The notes: generated by a model from the sequence alone, not told the origin. A DNA stretch of 44,080 nucleotides from Candidatus Allofournierella pullistercoris (GCA_018883715.1 JAHLFP010000002.1:1-44080), one strand, 5' to 3'. Numbered from the stretch's first letter, positions 1 through 8,506 are shown. Translations and numbers: made by a program.

Positions 1-1143
1 GGGGCTTCCACGCCATCGTCTATAATTGAGGAGGTACTTAACAGTATGAGTGAAGAAATCCGTGAAGAGATGAGCTTTGCCGAGATGTTCGCTGAAAGCG
101 AAGCAAATCTCAAACCTGTATTCGCAGGTAAGGTAGTGGAGGGCACTGTTACCAGCATTACGCCCAACGAGGTGCAGGTTGATATCGGCACCAAACACAC
201 CGGTTTTGTGAAACTGAGTGAGCTTACTGACGACCCCGCAGCTCGTGTGGAGGATCTGGTCAAGGTTGGGGACAAGCTGGACCTCGTCGTCGAAAAGGTG
301 AACGATCAGGAAGGCGTTGCCTACCTGTCCCGCAAGAAGCTGGAAGCCCGCAAGGGTCTGGAAGAGCTGGCTAAGGCCGCTGAGGAAGGCACCGTGCTGG
401 AAGGTGTCGTAACCGAGACCAACAAGGGTGGCGTGATCGTTCTGGTAAAGGGTGTGAAGGTATTCGTACCTCGCAGCCAGGCTACCATGCGCCGCGATGA
501 GGACATCAATGCTCTGGTAAAGCAGAATGTGAAGCTGGTAATCACCGAGTGCGCTGGCCGCAAAATCGTTGGTTCCATCAACAAGGTTACTGCTGAAGAG
601 AACGCTGCAAAGCGTGAAGCTTTCTGGGCTGATGTTGAGGTTGGCAAGACCTACACTGGCGTGGTGAAGAGCCTGACCGCTTACGGTGCATTCGTTGACA
701 TCGGCGGCGTGGACGGCCTGTGCCACATCAGCGAGCTGAGCTGGAACCGCATCAAGCACCCCAGCGAGGTTGTGTCTGTGGGCGATACCATCGAGGTATA
801 CGTAAAGGCTCTGGACGAGGAGAACCACAAGGTTTCCCTGGGCTACAAGAAGGCCGAGGACAATCCTTGGGAGCTGCTGAAGAACGAGTACCCCATCGGC
901 AGTGTGTTCACTGCTCCTGTGGTAAGCATCACCAAGTTTGGTGCTTTCGTTTGCATCCTGCCCGGCATCGACGGTCTGGTACACATTTCCGAGATCAGCA
1001 ACGAGCGTGTTGAGAAGGTAAGTGATGTACTGAAGGTTGGCGATGAAGTTCAGGTGAAGCTGCTGGATGTTGACTTTGACAAGAAGCGCATCAGCCTGTC
1101 CATGAAGGCACTGCTGGACGACAATGCTCAGGACGCAGAGTAA
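1..1143 (+). CDS. IspH-ribosomal protein S1 fusion (C-terminal part, partial at window start)
   Basis: The frame is open from base 1 and begins [16 protein letters not shown], which matches the conserved C-terminus of 4-hydroxy-3-methylbut-2-enyl diphosphate reductase (IspH). It continues without a stop into four S1 RNA-binding domains. Counting the Met at base 46 as residue 1, these lie at about residues 27-100, 113-185, 198-272 and 283-358; domains 3 and 4 carry the typical GAFV...GLCHIS and GAFV...GLVHIS cores. IspH-S1 fusions are known in Clostridia; the IspH part makes isoprenoid precursors and the S1 part binds mRNA or ribosomes. GAGGAGGT at 28-35 lies 10 bases before ATG 46, so a separate 365-residue S1 product could also be translated. 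The strong terminator after the stop ends the unit. The S1 call is firm; the IspH call rests on 15 visible residues plus family knowledge. Confidence 0.88.
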   Translation, partial: GASTPSSIIEEVLNSMSEEIREEMSFAEMFAESEANLKPVFAGKVVEGTVTSITPNEVQVDIGTKHTGFVKLSELTDDPAARVEDLVKVGDKLDLVVEKVNDQEGVAYLSRKKLEARKGLEELAKAAEEGTVLEGVVTETNKGGVIVLVKGVKVFVPRSQATMRRDEDINALVKQNVKLVITECAGRKIVGSINKVTAEENAAKREAFWADVEVGKTYTGVVKSLTAYGAFVDIGGVDGLCHISELSWNRIKHPSEVVSVGDTIEVYVKALDEENHKVSLGYKKAEDNPWELLKNEYPIGSVFTAPVVSITKFGAFVCILPGIDGLVHISEISNERVEKVSDVLKVGDEVQVKLLDVDFDKKRISLSMKALLDDNAQDAE

Positions 1144-1167
1144 TCTGTGATACCATAAAGCCACATA

Positions 1168-1206
1168 CAGGGGAGGCCGCTTTCATGGGGGCCTCCCCTG
1201 TTTTTA
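1168..1206 (+). terminator. Intrinsic terminator after the IspH-S1 gene
   Basis: An 11-bp perfect stem (CAGGGGAGGCC at 1168-1178 with GGCCTCCCCTG at 1190-1200) is followed by a run of five T. It starts 25 bases after the IspH-S1 stop and separates that gene from the small membrane peptide and deoC. Confidence 0.9.
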
Positions 1207-1308
1207 TCGACCAGTACACCCGTGCTGGTGTAGCATATTCCGTGATAGCAAGACGAATGGCCATCTTCTGGGGGAGGGACTCCCTCATACAAAAGAAAGG
1301 ACACCATC

Positions 1309-1434
1309 ATGAAAGGACTTGGAGTTGCAGGCATGGTACTGGGCATTGTGGGGGCTACTGTTTCGGTGGTTGCCATTGTCCTGGGCGCAGTAAGCATGGG
1401 GCGTAAGGAAACAAAGAATTCGAAAAAATCTTAA
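1309..1434 (+). CDS. Small single-pass membrane peptide (41 aa), unknown function
   Basis: This short frame starts MKGLGVAGMVLGIVGATVSV. It holds a Gly/Ala/Val-rich hydrophobic segment at about residues 4-29, then a basic, polar tail (MGRKETKNSKKS). AGAAAGGA lies about 8 bases upstream of the ATG, and the stop overlaps the purine-rich ribosome binding site of deoC, so the two are probably co-transcribed. The composition fits a membrane-anchored small protein with a cytoplasmic positive tail. I do not recognise a family. The ribosome binding site, the coherent membrane segment and the tight spacing to deoC argue for a real gene; its small size is the main reason for caution. Confidence 0.6.
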   Translation: MKGLGVAGMVLGIVGATVSVVAIVLGAVSMGRKETKNSKKS

Positions 1435-1449
1435 GAGAGGACACAGGTC

Positions 1450-2115
1450 ATGGACAATCAAATGATTTTATCCCATGTGGACCACACCTTGCTGAAGGCG
1501 GAATCCACCTGGCAGGAGATTCGCGCTTTGTGTGATGAGGCAGTGGAGTGCAAAACCGCATCCATCTGCATCAACCCCGGCTTTGTAAAGCAGGCGGTGG
1601 AATATCTGGATGGAAAAATCCCGGTATGCACCGTTGTGGGCTTCCCCTTGGGCGCCACCGATACCGACACCAAGGTATTTGAGGCAGCCAAAGCCATTGA
1701 AAATGGCGCAAAAGAAGTGGATATGGTAATCAACATCGGCAAGCTGAAGGACGGAGAACTGGACTATGTGGAGCAGGAAATCCGTGCCATCAAAGAGGCC
1801 ATCGGTGACCATATCTTGAAGGTTATCATCGAAACCTGCCTGCTGACGGAGCAGGAAAAGGAAACCATGTGTGAGATTGTCTGCCGTGCAGGTGCGGATT
1901 ACATCAAAACCAGCACTGGTTTTTCCACTGGCGGCGCCACCTTTGAGGACATTGCCCTGTTCCAGCGTTGCTGTGCAGGTCGGTGCAAAATCAAGGCCGC
2001 AGGCGGTATCTCTACCAAAGAGGATATGGAACGCTTCCTGGAACTGGGCGCTGACCGTCTGGGCACCAGCCGTGCCGTGAAAATCCTGAAAGGCGAACAG
2101 GCAACCGGCTACTAA
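1450..2115 (+). CDS. deoC: Deoxyribose-phosphate aldolase
   Basis: This is a 221-residue class I aldolase of normal DeoC length. It cleaves 2-deoxyribose-5-phosphate to glyceraldehyde-3-phosphate and acetaldehyde in deoxynucleoside catabolism in the cytoplasm. Landmarks are Asp91 in DMVINIG, the Schiff-base Lys153 in YIKTSTGF and the proton-relay Lys182 in KIKAAGGIS; all are present and in the expected order. The ATG follows AGAGAGGA at 1434-1441. The gene lies immediately after the 41-residue membrane peptide and ends at a hairpin with a T run. No other deo or pdp genes are visible nearby, so the substrate supply route is not shown by this window. Confidence 0.97.
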   Translation: MDNQMILSHVDHTLLKAESTWQEIRALCDEAVECKTASICINPGFVKQAVEYLDGKIPVCTVVGFPLGATDTDTKVFEAAKAIENGAKEVDMVINIGKLKDGELDYVEQEIRAIKEAIGDHILKVIIETCLLTEQEKETMCEIVCRAGADYIKTSTGFSTGGATFEDIALFQRCCAGRCKIKAAGGISTKEDMERFLELGADRLGTSRAVKILKGEQATGY

Positions 2116-2139
2116 TTCCATTTCATAAAACCCCATCCA

Positions 2140-2192
2140 ACCCCCATATGCTTATCCAGAAAGAATTCTGGTGGCAATATGGGGGTATTTTT
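2140..2192 (+). terminator. Terminator after deoC that overlaps the leader of the ZIP gene
   Basis: ACCCCCATAT (2140-2149) pairs with ATATGGGGGT (2177-2186), and the enclosed loop holds a second stem, CCAGAA (2156-2161) with TTCTGG (2166-2171). ATTTTT follows directly. The 3' arm contains GGGGGT, the only ribosome-binding-like sequence before the ZIP start at 2193, so read-through RNA would have that site paired. Confidence 0.7.
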
Positions 2193-2927
2193 ATGGCAAT
2201 ACAGGGGATTTTATCCACCACACTGGCAGGACTGTTCACCTTTTTGGGCGGGGTGCTGGGGGTGATGCGCCCTCCAAGCCGTCGCACCATGGCGGCGGTG
2301 CTTGGTTTTGCGGCCGGGGTGATGCTTACCATTAGTTTAGCCGACCTACTGCCCCACTGTACCGGGATGTATGCCCAGTGGATGGGGCTTCCGATGGCGG
2401 CGGCTGCAACCGCCAGCCTACTGCTTTTGGGAATGGTGGCGGCGGCCCTGCTGGAACAGGGGGTGGAAAAACCGGACGACCCGGCGGCGATTTCCTGGTT
2501 TTTGATGCTGGCAATCCTGCTCCACAACCTGCCGGAGGGGGTACTGACTCTATTTGCGTCGGTGCAGGAGCCCACCCTTGGCTGGCACACCACCCTGGCA
2601 ATCGGGATGCACAATATTCCGGAAGGAATTTCGGTGGCGATGCCGCTCTACTACGCGACTCGCAAGCGGACGAAGGCTCTGGGGGCGGCACTCATCACCG
2701 GATTGGCAGAGCCAGCGGCCGCCCTGCTGGCTTATGGGGTGTTACATTTCTGGATGAATCCTGCCATGGTGGCGGGGCTTTTGGCCTGGAGTGCCGGGGT
2801 TATGTGCTGGGTGAGTGTGGCCGAGCTGATTCCCGCCGGGCTTGCGCTGGGGTATCCCCGCAGGGTCGGGGTGGGGGCTTGCCTTGGCATGGCGGCGATG
2901 CTACTTGGCATGGGGTTGCTGTCCTGA
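2193..2927 (+). CDS. ZIP family metal (zinc-type) transporter
   Basis: This is a 244-residue, very hydrophobic protein with about eight predicted membrane segments. It has the two ZIP signature motifs, HNLPEG (111-116) and HNIPEG (140-145), which form the metal-binding centre in membrane helices 4 and 5. The family imports Zn2+ and sometimes other divalent metals; ZupT is the nearest familiar relative. A GxExP-like acidic loop (LLEQGVEKPDDP) lies before the first motif. I chose ATG 2193: the upstream in-frame ATG at 2148 has no ribosome binding site and lies inside the deoC terminator. No metal-regulator site is seen close by. No promoter is obvious, so expression may depend on read-through or on a promoter I cannot recognise. 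Confidence 0.9.
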   Translation: MAIQGILSTTLAGLFTFLGGVLGVMRPPSRRTMAAVLGFAAGVMLTISLADLLPHCTGMYAQWMGLPMAAAATASLLLLGMVAAALLEQGVEKPDDPAAISWFLMLAILLHNLPEGVLTLFASVQEPTLGWHTTLAIGMHNIPEGISVAMPLYYATRKRTKALGAALITGLAEPAAALLAYGVLHFWMNPAMVAGLLAWSAGVMCWVSVAELIPAGLALGYPRRVGVGACLGMAAMLLGMGLLS

Positions 2928-3105
2928 TATCTGTCGTGATATAATAAAATATGTAACAAAAAAATAAAATCCCCGTTCCAAAGCGGTTGCAGAGACGGGG
3001 TAAGACCGAGTAAAAAATCCCTTTGTAACAGGGGGCCGTGTCAAAATAAATACACAGAGTCGAATTCTGTGGAAGTATTACGAAAAAGAGGGAGGGAAGT
3101 GACGG

Positions 3106-4446
3106 ATGGGCATACGCCACTGGATGCTGGCTGTTGCTGGTGTGTGTATCCTTGCCACGGGGTGCGGAACCGAGGTGGCGGGCGTGGAAGAATTGCTTCG
3201 TGCGCCCCAACAGCAGGGGCCGCAAACGGAGGTACAGCGGGCGCTTCGCTCCTATCTTGGGGAACTGCCCCAGCTAAAATATCCAAGCCAAGGCTCAGTG
3301 AGTTCCCCTTTCCTGTTTGGAGATTGGGACGGAGATGGGCAGATGGATGCGGCGGTGCTGTTTACTTCCCCCAGCAAAGGCCAGAATGTGCGCCTGGCCA
3401 TTCTGGAACAGCAGGGCGAAGGCTGGACCGTGACCCAAGAGCGGGAAGGTCTTGCCACCAACGTGGACAGTGTGGGCATGGCCGCCCTCCATGCGGAGGG
3501 TGGAACCCAGCTTTTGGTGGGATATTCTGCTCCCAGTGGAGAGAAGTATCTGGCCGTGTATCTGTACCATGACGACAGATTAAGCGAGGTAATGGAACGG
3601 CCTTACTCCCAGTACGAGGTACAGGACATTACCGGCAGTGGTATGCAGGACTTGATTGTCATCGGCCCACAAAGCCAGGAAGGGCTGGAGGTACAGCTTC
3701 TTACCAGCGTGGAGGGCAAGTTTGTCCAGGCACAAACCCTGCAGATACCGCCGGAGCGATTTTCCGTCTGTGAAGCACTCAGTGCCAGCCGGGGATTGGA
3801 TGGTATCAGCTATCTGGTGCTGGATGGACGTTCCCAGACGTCCGGCAGTTTGTCCAGTTTGATGCTTCAGTACAACCAGACAACCCAGCAACTGGAAGTG
3901 TTTGATCCCTGGGGAAATTTCATTTTTGAGCGAAGCCAGCGGTTTTCCAGTTTGTTATTAAGCCGGGATATTGACGGAAATCACTCGGTGGAGATCCCTT
4001 GCATTATAGGGCCAACTGAACAAGGCTCCAGCTGGATGTTTGTGGTTTGGGAAGACTACACCGACCCGATTCAATCTGAAAAAAGTTTTGGTGTGGTGGA
4101 TTTGGAGTATGGCTATTATCTGGCCTTACCGGGAGAAAGTTCGGATTATCTCCCCTACGAGGCGGAATTCTTCTATGCAGGTTATGTAGGCGATGATACC
4201 GTGGATGAGGTAATTGGCTGGGGGTTATCGGTGCAGTTTACCGTTGATACTGGCGAACAGGTGTGGCTTCCCTTCTTGGAAGTACATGTGGAACCGATGC
4301 AACCCCTGTCCGAGGAAGATGATACAATCCGGCTGGGCTATATTGGCATGAAACAGGTGGAGGCTTATGTGGTAGGGGATTTAGCTCAGTGGACGGACTA
4401 CGAATGGTTCGTGGAAGAACTTAGAAAAGGATTTTTGCCCCTTTGA
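3106..4446 (+). CDS. Lipoprotein with FG-GAP/VCBS-like repeats, linked to a two-component system
   Basis: The protein has 446 residues. A short basic start, a hydrophobic stretch and the lipobox LATGC (Cys20) predict export and lipid anchoring on the outer face of the membrane. The body has at least three repeats of the FG-GAP/VCBS type: FGDWDGDGQMDAAVLF (about 71-86, Asp-rich calcium-loop pattern), VQDITGSGMQDLIVIG and SRDIDGNHSVEIPCIIG, suggesting part of a beta-propeller. GAGGGAAGTG precedes the ATG. The response regulator gene begins 32 bases after its stop and its kinase follows, so the lipoprotein may be an extracytoplasmic accessory sensor or a target of that system. This is inferred from gene order. 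I do not recognise a named family beyond the repeats. Confidence 0.8.
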   Translation: MGIRHWMLAVAGVCILATGCGTEVAGVEELLRAPQQQGPQTEVQRALRSYLGELPQLKYPSQGSVSSPFLFGDWDGDGQMDAAVLFTSPSKGQNVRLAILEQQGEGWTVTQEREGLATNVDSVGMAALHAEGGTQLLVGYSAPSGEKYLAVYLYHDDRLSEVMERPYSQYEVQDITGSGMQDLIVIGPQSQEGLEVQLLTSVEGKFVQAQTLQIPPERFSVCEALSASRGLDGISYLVLDGRSQTSGSLSSLMLQYNQTTQQLEVFDPWGNFIFERSQRFSSLLLSRDIDGNHSVEIPCIIGPTEQGSSWMFVVWEDYTDPIQSEKSFGVVDLEYGYYLALPGESSDYLPYEAEFFYAGYVGDDTVDEVIGWGLSVQFTVDTGEQVWLPFLEVHVEPMQPLSEEDDTIRLGYIGMKQVEAYVVGDLAQWTDYEWFVEELRKGFLPL

Positions 4447-4478
4447 TGGCAGGGCAATATCATAAGGAGGTTGAAACG

Positions 4479-5171
4479 ATGCGGAAAGTGTTGGTTGTGG
4501 AAGATGAAGAGAGTATCCGGGAATTGATTGCCCTGCATCTTAGGCTGGCGGGCTATCAGGTGCAGGAGTGTGGCAGTGCAGAGCGGGCACTAACCCTTCT
4601 GGGCAGTGGACAGCGTTTTGATGCGGCGATTTTGGATGTGATGCTCCCCGGCATGAATGGCTTTTCCCTTTGCGAAAGCATCCGCAAGCAGGATGGGGAA
4701 GTGGGCATTATCATACTGAGCGCAAAAGGCATGGAGCATGATAAAATTCGGGGCTTGTCTATTGGCGCAGATGACTATATGACAAAGCCTTTTTCCACCT
4801 CGGAGCTGATGGCCCGGGTGGATGCCCTGTGCAGACGGGTGGGGCGCACTCGTTCCCCTCAGGAGGAGAGCACCCAGATGGTGTCTGGCAAGTTCACCTT
4901 GGACGAGCGCAGCCGGGTGCTGTACAAACAGGACAAAGCCATTGATTTGACCCAGGTGGAATTCCAGATTATGCAACTGTTTTTCCGCAACAGCGGCACC
5001 GCCCTTATGCGGGAAACCATCCTGGAAGGAGTATGGGGAGAAAATTATTTTGGCGATGTGAAGATTGTGGATGTGAACATCCGCCGTCTGCGCATGAAGG
5101 TGGAGGACGAGCCTTCCAAGCCGGAACATATCCTGACGGTATGGGGGTATGGCTACCGGTGGAACGGCTGA
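4479..5171 (+). CDS. OmpR/PhoB-family response regulator
   Basis: This 230-residue protein has an N-terminal receiver domain (residues 1-120) with acidic pocket EDE at 8-10, phospho-acceptor Asp53 in ILDVMLPG, a Ser81 switch position and Lys103 in MTKPF. A winged-helix DNA-binding domain follows (about 130-228) and ends in the family-typical GYGYRW. It should bind DNA when phosphorylated by the kinase encoded next. AAGGAGG at 4464-4470 fixes the ATG at 4479; an in-frame ATG further upstream lacks such a site. The gene lies between the lipoprotein and the sensor kinase, all in one direction. The regulon cannot be read from the sequence. Confidence 0.95.
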   Translation: MRKVLVVEDEESIRELIALHLRLAGYQVQECGSAERALTLLGSGQRFDAAILDVMLPGMNGFSLCESIRKQDGEVGIIILSAKGMEHDKIRGLSIGADDYMTKPFSTSELMARVDALCRRVGRTRSPQEESTQMVSGKFTLDERSRVLYKQDKAIDLTQVEFQIMQLFFRNSGTALMRETILEGVWGENYFGDVKIVDVNIRRLRMKVEDEPSKPEHILTVWGYGYRWNG

Positions 5172-5193
5172 GCACCATGCAAGGAGGTATCCC

Positions 5194-6684
5194 GTGTTAA
5201 AGGGCATTACCAAACACTGGCTTCAAACCAGCTTGTTGTTCACCTTTTTGCTGGTTGTGGCTGCGGTGGGCATCTATGTCTACAACAACTACAATGGATA
5301 TTACCGCGCGGTGGAACAGGCAATGCTCAGCCGTATCTCCAGCATGGAGGGACAGCTGAAAATCACCACAGGCGAAACCGAAGAGCAAAGTAGCCAGCGT
5401 CGTGCACAACTGCTTCGGCGAATGGTGGAGCAGTTTGACGAAAAGGAACGGTTCGAGTTCATGTTGCTGGACCGAAACGGCAACATTCTGGCCACCTCCT
5501 ATGGTGCGATGGGACAGGAACCGGTACAAGAGGAATTGGTACAGGCCCTGCAAAGTAGCCAAGGAACGGCAAAACGGCTGTTTACTGGCCCCACCGGAGA
5601 GCCTCAGATGGCGGTGACGGTGCTGTTGCCTTATGTGGCCCAGGACATTGCCGCCCTGCGGATGGTGACAAGTCTGACGCTGGTGGATGAAGTGCTGTCC
5701 AGCCATGCCATTGTGGCGGTGGCAATTGGGCTTGTGGTGCTGGGGTTTAGCATCTGGAGTGGTGTGTTTTTTATCCGCTCCATTGTACAACCGCTCCAGC
5801 AGGTGGAACAGGTGGCCACCAACATTGCAAGGGGCGACTTCTCGGCCCGTTTGCAGGAACAAGGCCATGCAGATGAAATTGGCAGACTTTGCACCACCAT
5901 CAACCAGATGGCCCAGGAACTGAGCAAAACCGAGCAGATGCAGAACGAGTTTATCTCCTCGGTAAGTCATGAACTGCGTACCCCTTTGACCAGCATACAG
6001 GGCTGGGTGGAAACCATTGCCCAGATTCGTGACCCGGAGGATGAACATTACCGCAAGGGGCTGTCCATCATTGGCAGAGAGACAGACCGGCTGTACACCA
6101 TGGTGGAGGAACTGCTCAGTTTCTCCCGCCTGCAAAGTGGGGTGGCGCTGGAGTGTTCGGTGCTGGATTTGGTGGCAGAGCTCACCGATGCGGTGTTGTT
6201 TGTGGAGCCACGGGCACGGCAAGCGGGCTTGACACTGGAATACCAAGAGCCGGAAACGCTCCTGCCAGTCTGGGCAGATGGAAACCGTCTTCGCCAGGTG
6301 TTTGTGAATATCCTGGACAATGCCATCAAGTATTCCCCGGCGGATAGCAGCATCCTGCTGGATTTGTTGCAGGATGGGGAAAATGTCTATGTGGTGATTG
6401 AGGACAAAGGGCAGGGAATCCGCCCGGAGGATTTGGAAAATGTAAAGCTGAAATTTTTCAAAGGACAAGGTGCTCGCCGGGGCAGTGGCATCGGCCTTGC
6501 CATTGTGGACGAGGTGATGCGTGCCCTGGATGGTTCGGTGGATATTTCCTCCCAATTTGGACAGGGAACCAAAGTGACCCTGCGTCTGCCCCTGTACCAG
6601 CGGGGAGGGGCAAACAGCGACGACGAGCGTCGGATGGAAAGGAGTGGGCAGAATGAAACACAGCCCCAAAATGGAACGATTTAA
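5194..6684 (+). CDS. PhoR/WalK-like membrane sensor histidine kinase
   Basis: This is a 496-residue kinase. A first membrane segment (about 10-30), an extracytoplasmic domain (about 31-168) and a second membrane segment (about 171-195) lead into a HAMP linker (about 196-248). The HisKA domain has SSVSHELRTP with phospho-accepting His259. The ATPase domain shows an N box ending in Asn376, G1 box DKGQG (414-418) and G2 box GSGIGLA (440-446). AAGGAGG at 5181-5187 sets the GTG start at 5194, 22 bases after the regulator's stop. The last 32 bases overlap the start of the DUF1385 gene, suggesting translational coupling. It autophosphorylates and hands phosphate to the regulator; the signal is unknown, and the neighbouring lipoprotein is a candidate partner. 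Confidence 0.94.
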   Translation: MLKGITKHWLQTSLLFTFLLVVAAVGIYVYNNYNGYYRAVEQAMLSRISSMEGQLKITTGETEEQSSQRRAQLLRRMVEQFDEKERFEFMLLDRNGNILATSYGAMGQEPVQEELVQALQSSQGTAKRLFTGPTGEPQMAVTVLLPYVAQDIAALRMVTSLTLVDEVLSSHAIVAVAIGLVVLGFSIWSGVFFIRSIVQPLQQVEQVATNIARGDFSARLQEQGHADEIGRLCTTINQMAQELSKTEQMQNEFISSVSHELRTPLTSIQGWVETIAQIRDPEDEHYRKGLSIIGRETDRLYTMVEELLSFSRLQSGVALECSVLDLVAELTDAVLFVEPRARQAGLTLEYQEPETLLPVWADGNRLRQVFVNILDNAIKYSPADSSILLDLLQDGENVYVVIEDKGQGIRPEDLENVKLKFFKGQGARRGSGIGLAIVDEVMRALDGSVDISSQFGQGTKVTLRLPLYQRGGANSDDERRMERSGQNETQPQNGTI

Positions 6685-7588
6685 AACCAGTGTGGGCGGA
6701 CAAGCCTTGCTGGAAGGCATTATGATGCGTGGGCCGGAAAAAATCTGTGTGGCAGTGCGCAAGCCGGATAAAACCATTGATTTGTACGAAGAACCAGTCC
6801 AGACCCACTGGTGGAACAAAGTTCCCTTCCTGCGTGGAGCGGCGAATATGATTGAAAACCTGCTGATGGGCTATCGGTATCTGATGCGGTCGGCGGAAAT
6901 CAGCCTGGATGAAGAACCGGAAGAGCCGAGCAAATTCGAACGCTGGCTGAATGAGCACACCGGCCCTGCCTTTCAAAACTTTTTAATGGGTGTTTCCGCT
7001 GTAGTAGGTGGACTTTTGGCCATTGTGCTGTTTATGGTGATTCCCACCACACTGGTGGGCTTGCTTGACCATTGGTTTGCTTTGGGATACGGCAAGGTGG
7101 TGTTGGAAGGTGTACTGAAAATCGCCATGTTTGTCGCCTATCTGTACCTGTCCAGCCGAATGAAGGAGATTCACCGGGTATTTGAATACCACGGGGCGGA
7201 ACATAAGACCATCGCCTGCTATGAAGCAGGGGAGGAACTGACGGTGGAGAATGTGCGCAAGCACAGCCGTTTCCATCCCCGGTGTGGCACCAGTTTTATG
7301 ATTCTGGTGCTGATTGTCAGCATTCTGCTGTTCAGCGTCCTGCCCTGGAGCAGTACCGGCCTGCGGGTGGTGCTGAAACTGTTACTTTTGCCGGTGGTGA
7401 TGGGTATCAGCTATGAGCTGATTAAGCTGGCGGGACGCTATGACAACTGGCTGACCCGCATCATCAGTGCACCTGGGCTGTGGTTACAGTGTTTGACCAC
7501 CTATGAGCCGGACGACAGCATGATTGAGGTGGCACTTGCGGCGATAAAGCCGGTGCTTCCCACCCGTCCAGAGGAGGGCTTGTGGTAA
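6653..7588 (+). CDS. DUF1385 family membrane protein (YqhQ-like)
   Basis: This 311-residue protein matches the DUF1385/YqhQ family. It has the N-terminal signature GGQALLEGIMMRGP, the central FEYHGAEHKTIACYEAGEEL and the HPRCGTSF block. At least four hydrophobic segments lie at about 110-140, 155-172, 220-240 and 250-270. The conserved His, Glu and Cys residues look like a metal site, but the biochemical function of the family is not established. AAAGGAG at 6638-6644 selects ATG 6653. The gene overlaps the kinase gene by 32 bases and its stop codon abuts the prmC start. The pairing with prmC is common in Clostridia; the fusion of that pair to a two-component operon is a local feature. Confidence 0.9.
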   Translation: MKHSPKMERFKTSVGGQALLEGIMMRGPEKICVAVRKPDKTIDLYEEPVQTHWWNKVPFLRGAANMIENLLMGYRYLMRSAEISLDEEPEEPSKFERWLNEHTGPAFQNFLMGVSAVVGGLLAIVLFMVIPTTLVGLLDHWFALGYGKVVLEGVLKIAMFVAYLYLSSRMKEIHRVFEYHGAEHKTIACYEAGEELTVENVRKHSRFHPRCGTSFMILVLIVSILLFSVLPWSSTGLRVVLKLLLLPVVMGISYELIKLAGRYDNWLTRIISAPGLWLQCLTTYEPDDSMIEVALAAIKPVLPTRPEEGLW

Positions 7589-8467
7589 ATGACTCCAAAA
7601 CAGGCATTACTTGAGGTAAAAAAACAACTGGAGCAGGCAGGGGTGGAGGATGCGGCCTTTGATGCTTCCTGCCTGCTGGAATATGTGGCGGGAAAGGACT
7701 GGCGCTGGGCGGTGGATACACTGTCTCCGGAGCAATGCCAGCAACTGGAGCAGCTGGCGGCCCGCCGTGCCAAGCGGGAACCCCTGCAATATCTGCTGGG
7801 GCAGTGGCCTTTTTTGGATTTTGAGTTAAAAGTCGGCCCCGGCGTGCTGATTCCCCGCAGTGACACCGAGCGTCTGTGTGAGCTGGCGGCAGAGCGGCTG
7901 ACTGACATTCCAGAGCCAAAGGTGCTGGATTTGTGCGCTGGAAGTGGCTGTGTGGGGCTGGGGATTCGCTCCCTTGTGCCCACGGCTCAGGTGACCTGCC
8001 TGGAGAAAAGCCCCCTTGCGCTGGAATATCTGACCCACAACTGCGCCCATGCGCTGGGCGAGCAGGGAGCAAACCCGGTGGAGGGAGACGTGTTCCAGTT
8101 CCAGACCCAGCTACAGCCTCAGCAGTGGGATTGCATTGTGTCCAACCCGCCCTACATTTCCGCTCAGGAGATGAAAGAGCTGGAACCGGAACTGGCCTTT
8201 GAGCCGGAGATGGCACTGGAAGCGGAGGAGCAGGGGCTTGCCTTTTACCAGCATATCATTCCCGCCTATCGGTTCAGTTTGAAGCCCGGCGGCTGGATGA
8301 CGGTGGAAATTGGCTATCAGCAAGGGAACAGTGTGGCAGACTTGTTTGTCCGTGCAGGCTATGAACAGGTGCAGGTACACCCTGACCTTGCGGGCCTTGA
8401 CCGGGTTGTGATGGCAAGGCGCCCCCTGGAAGTGGAACAAGCCGTGGAGAAAATCTCTGGAAAATGA
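7589..8467 (+). CDS. prmC: Peptide chain release factor N5-glutamine methyltransferase
   Basis: This 292-residue SAM-dependent enzyme methylates the Gln of the GGQ motif in release factors RF1/RF2. It has an N-terminal helical substrate domain (about 1-80), the family block VLIPRSDTE (about 87-95), SAM-binding DLCAGSG (114-120) and catalytic NPPY (186-189). The ATG starts at the base after the DUF1385 stop, with GAGGAGG upstream inside that gene, so translation is coupled. In many Firmicutes prfA follows prmC; here recA follows instead, after a promoter. Confidence 0.96.
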   Translation: MTPKQALLEVKKQLEQAGVEDAAFDASCLLEYVAGKDWRWAVDTLSPEQCQQLEQLAARRAKREPLQYLLGQWPFLDFELKVGPGVLIPRSDTERLCELAAERLTDIPEPKVLDLCAGSGCVGLGIRSLVPTAQVTCLEKSPLALEYLTHNCAHALGEQGANPVEGDVFQFQTQLQPQQWDCIVSNPPYISAQEMKELEPELAFEPEMALEAEEQGLAFYQHIIPAYRFSLKPGGWMTVEIGYQQGNSVADLFVRAGYEQVQVHPDLAGLDRVVMARRPLEVEQAVEKISGK

Positions 8468-8477
8468 CAACTTATGG

Positions 8478-8506
8478 TTGTATTTTTGCCCAGAGGTGTG
8501 TATAAT
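8478..8506 (+). promoter_or_regulatory. Sigma-A-type promoter for recA-recX
   Basis: TTGTAT (8478-8483) and a perfect TATAAT (8501-8506) are separated by 17 bases. They lie about 85 bases before the recA start and just after prmC ends. The leader contains a small hairpin, AAGGGGCA pairing with TGCCTCTT, before the recA ribosome binding site. Confidence 0.75.

Noticed and set aside
1185..1406. A 73-codon plus-strand frame between the S1 terminator and deoC
   Set aside because: It starts inside the terminator hairpin and overlaps the 41-residue frame that has a better start and composition.
2971..3000. Inverted repeat CCCCGT/ACGGGG after the ZIP gene
   Set aside because: The stem is only 6 bp with a long loop and no T run on the plus strand; the T-rich side is on the minus strand where no gene ends. 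Not called as a terminator.
5197..6819. A 540-codon minus-strand frame opposite the sensor kinase
   Set aside because: It mirrors the kinase gene, is rich in His, Gln and Cys as antisense frames are here, and has no domain. Similar long antisense frames opposite glgB, glgC/glgD, the ABC pair and lepA were rejected for the same reason.
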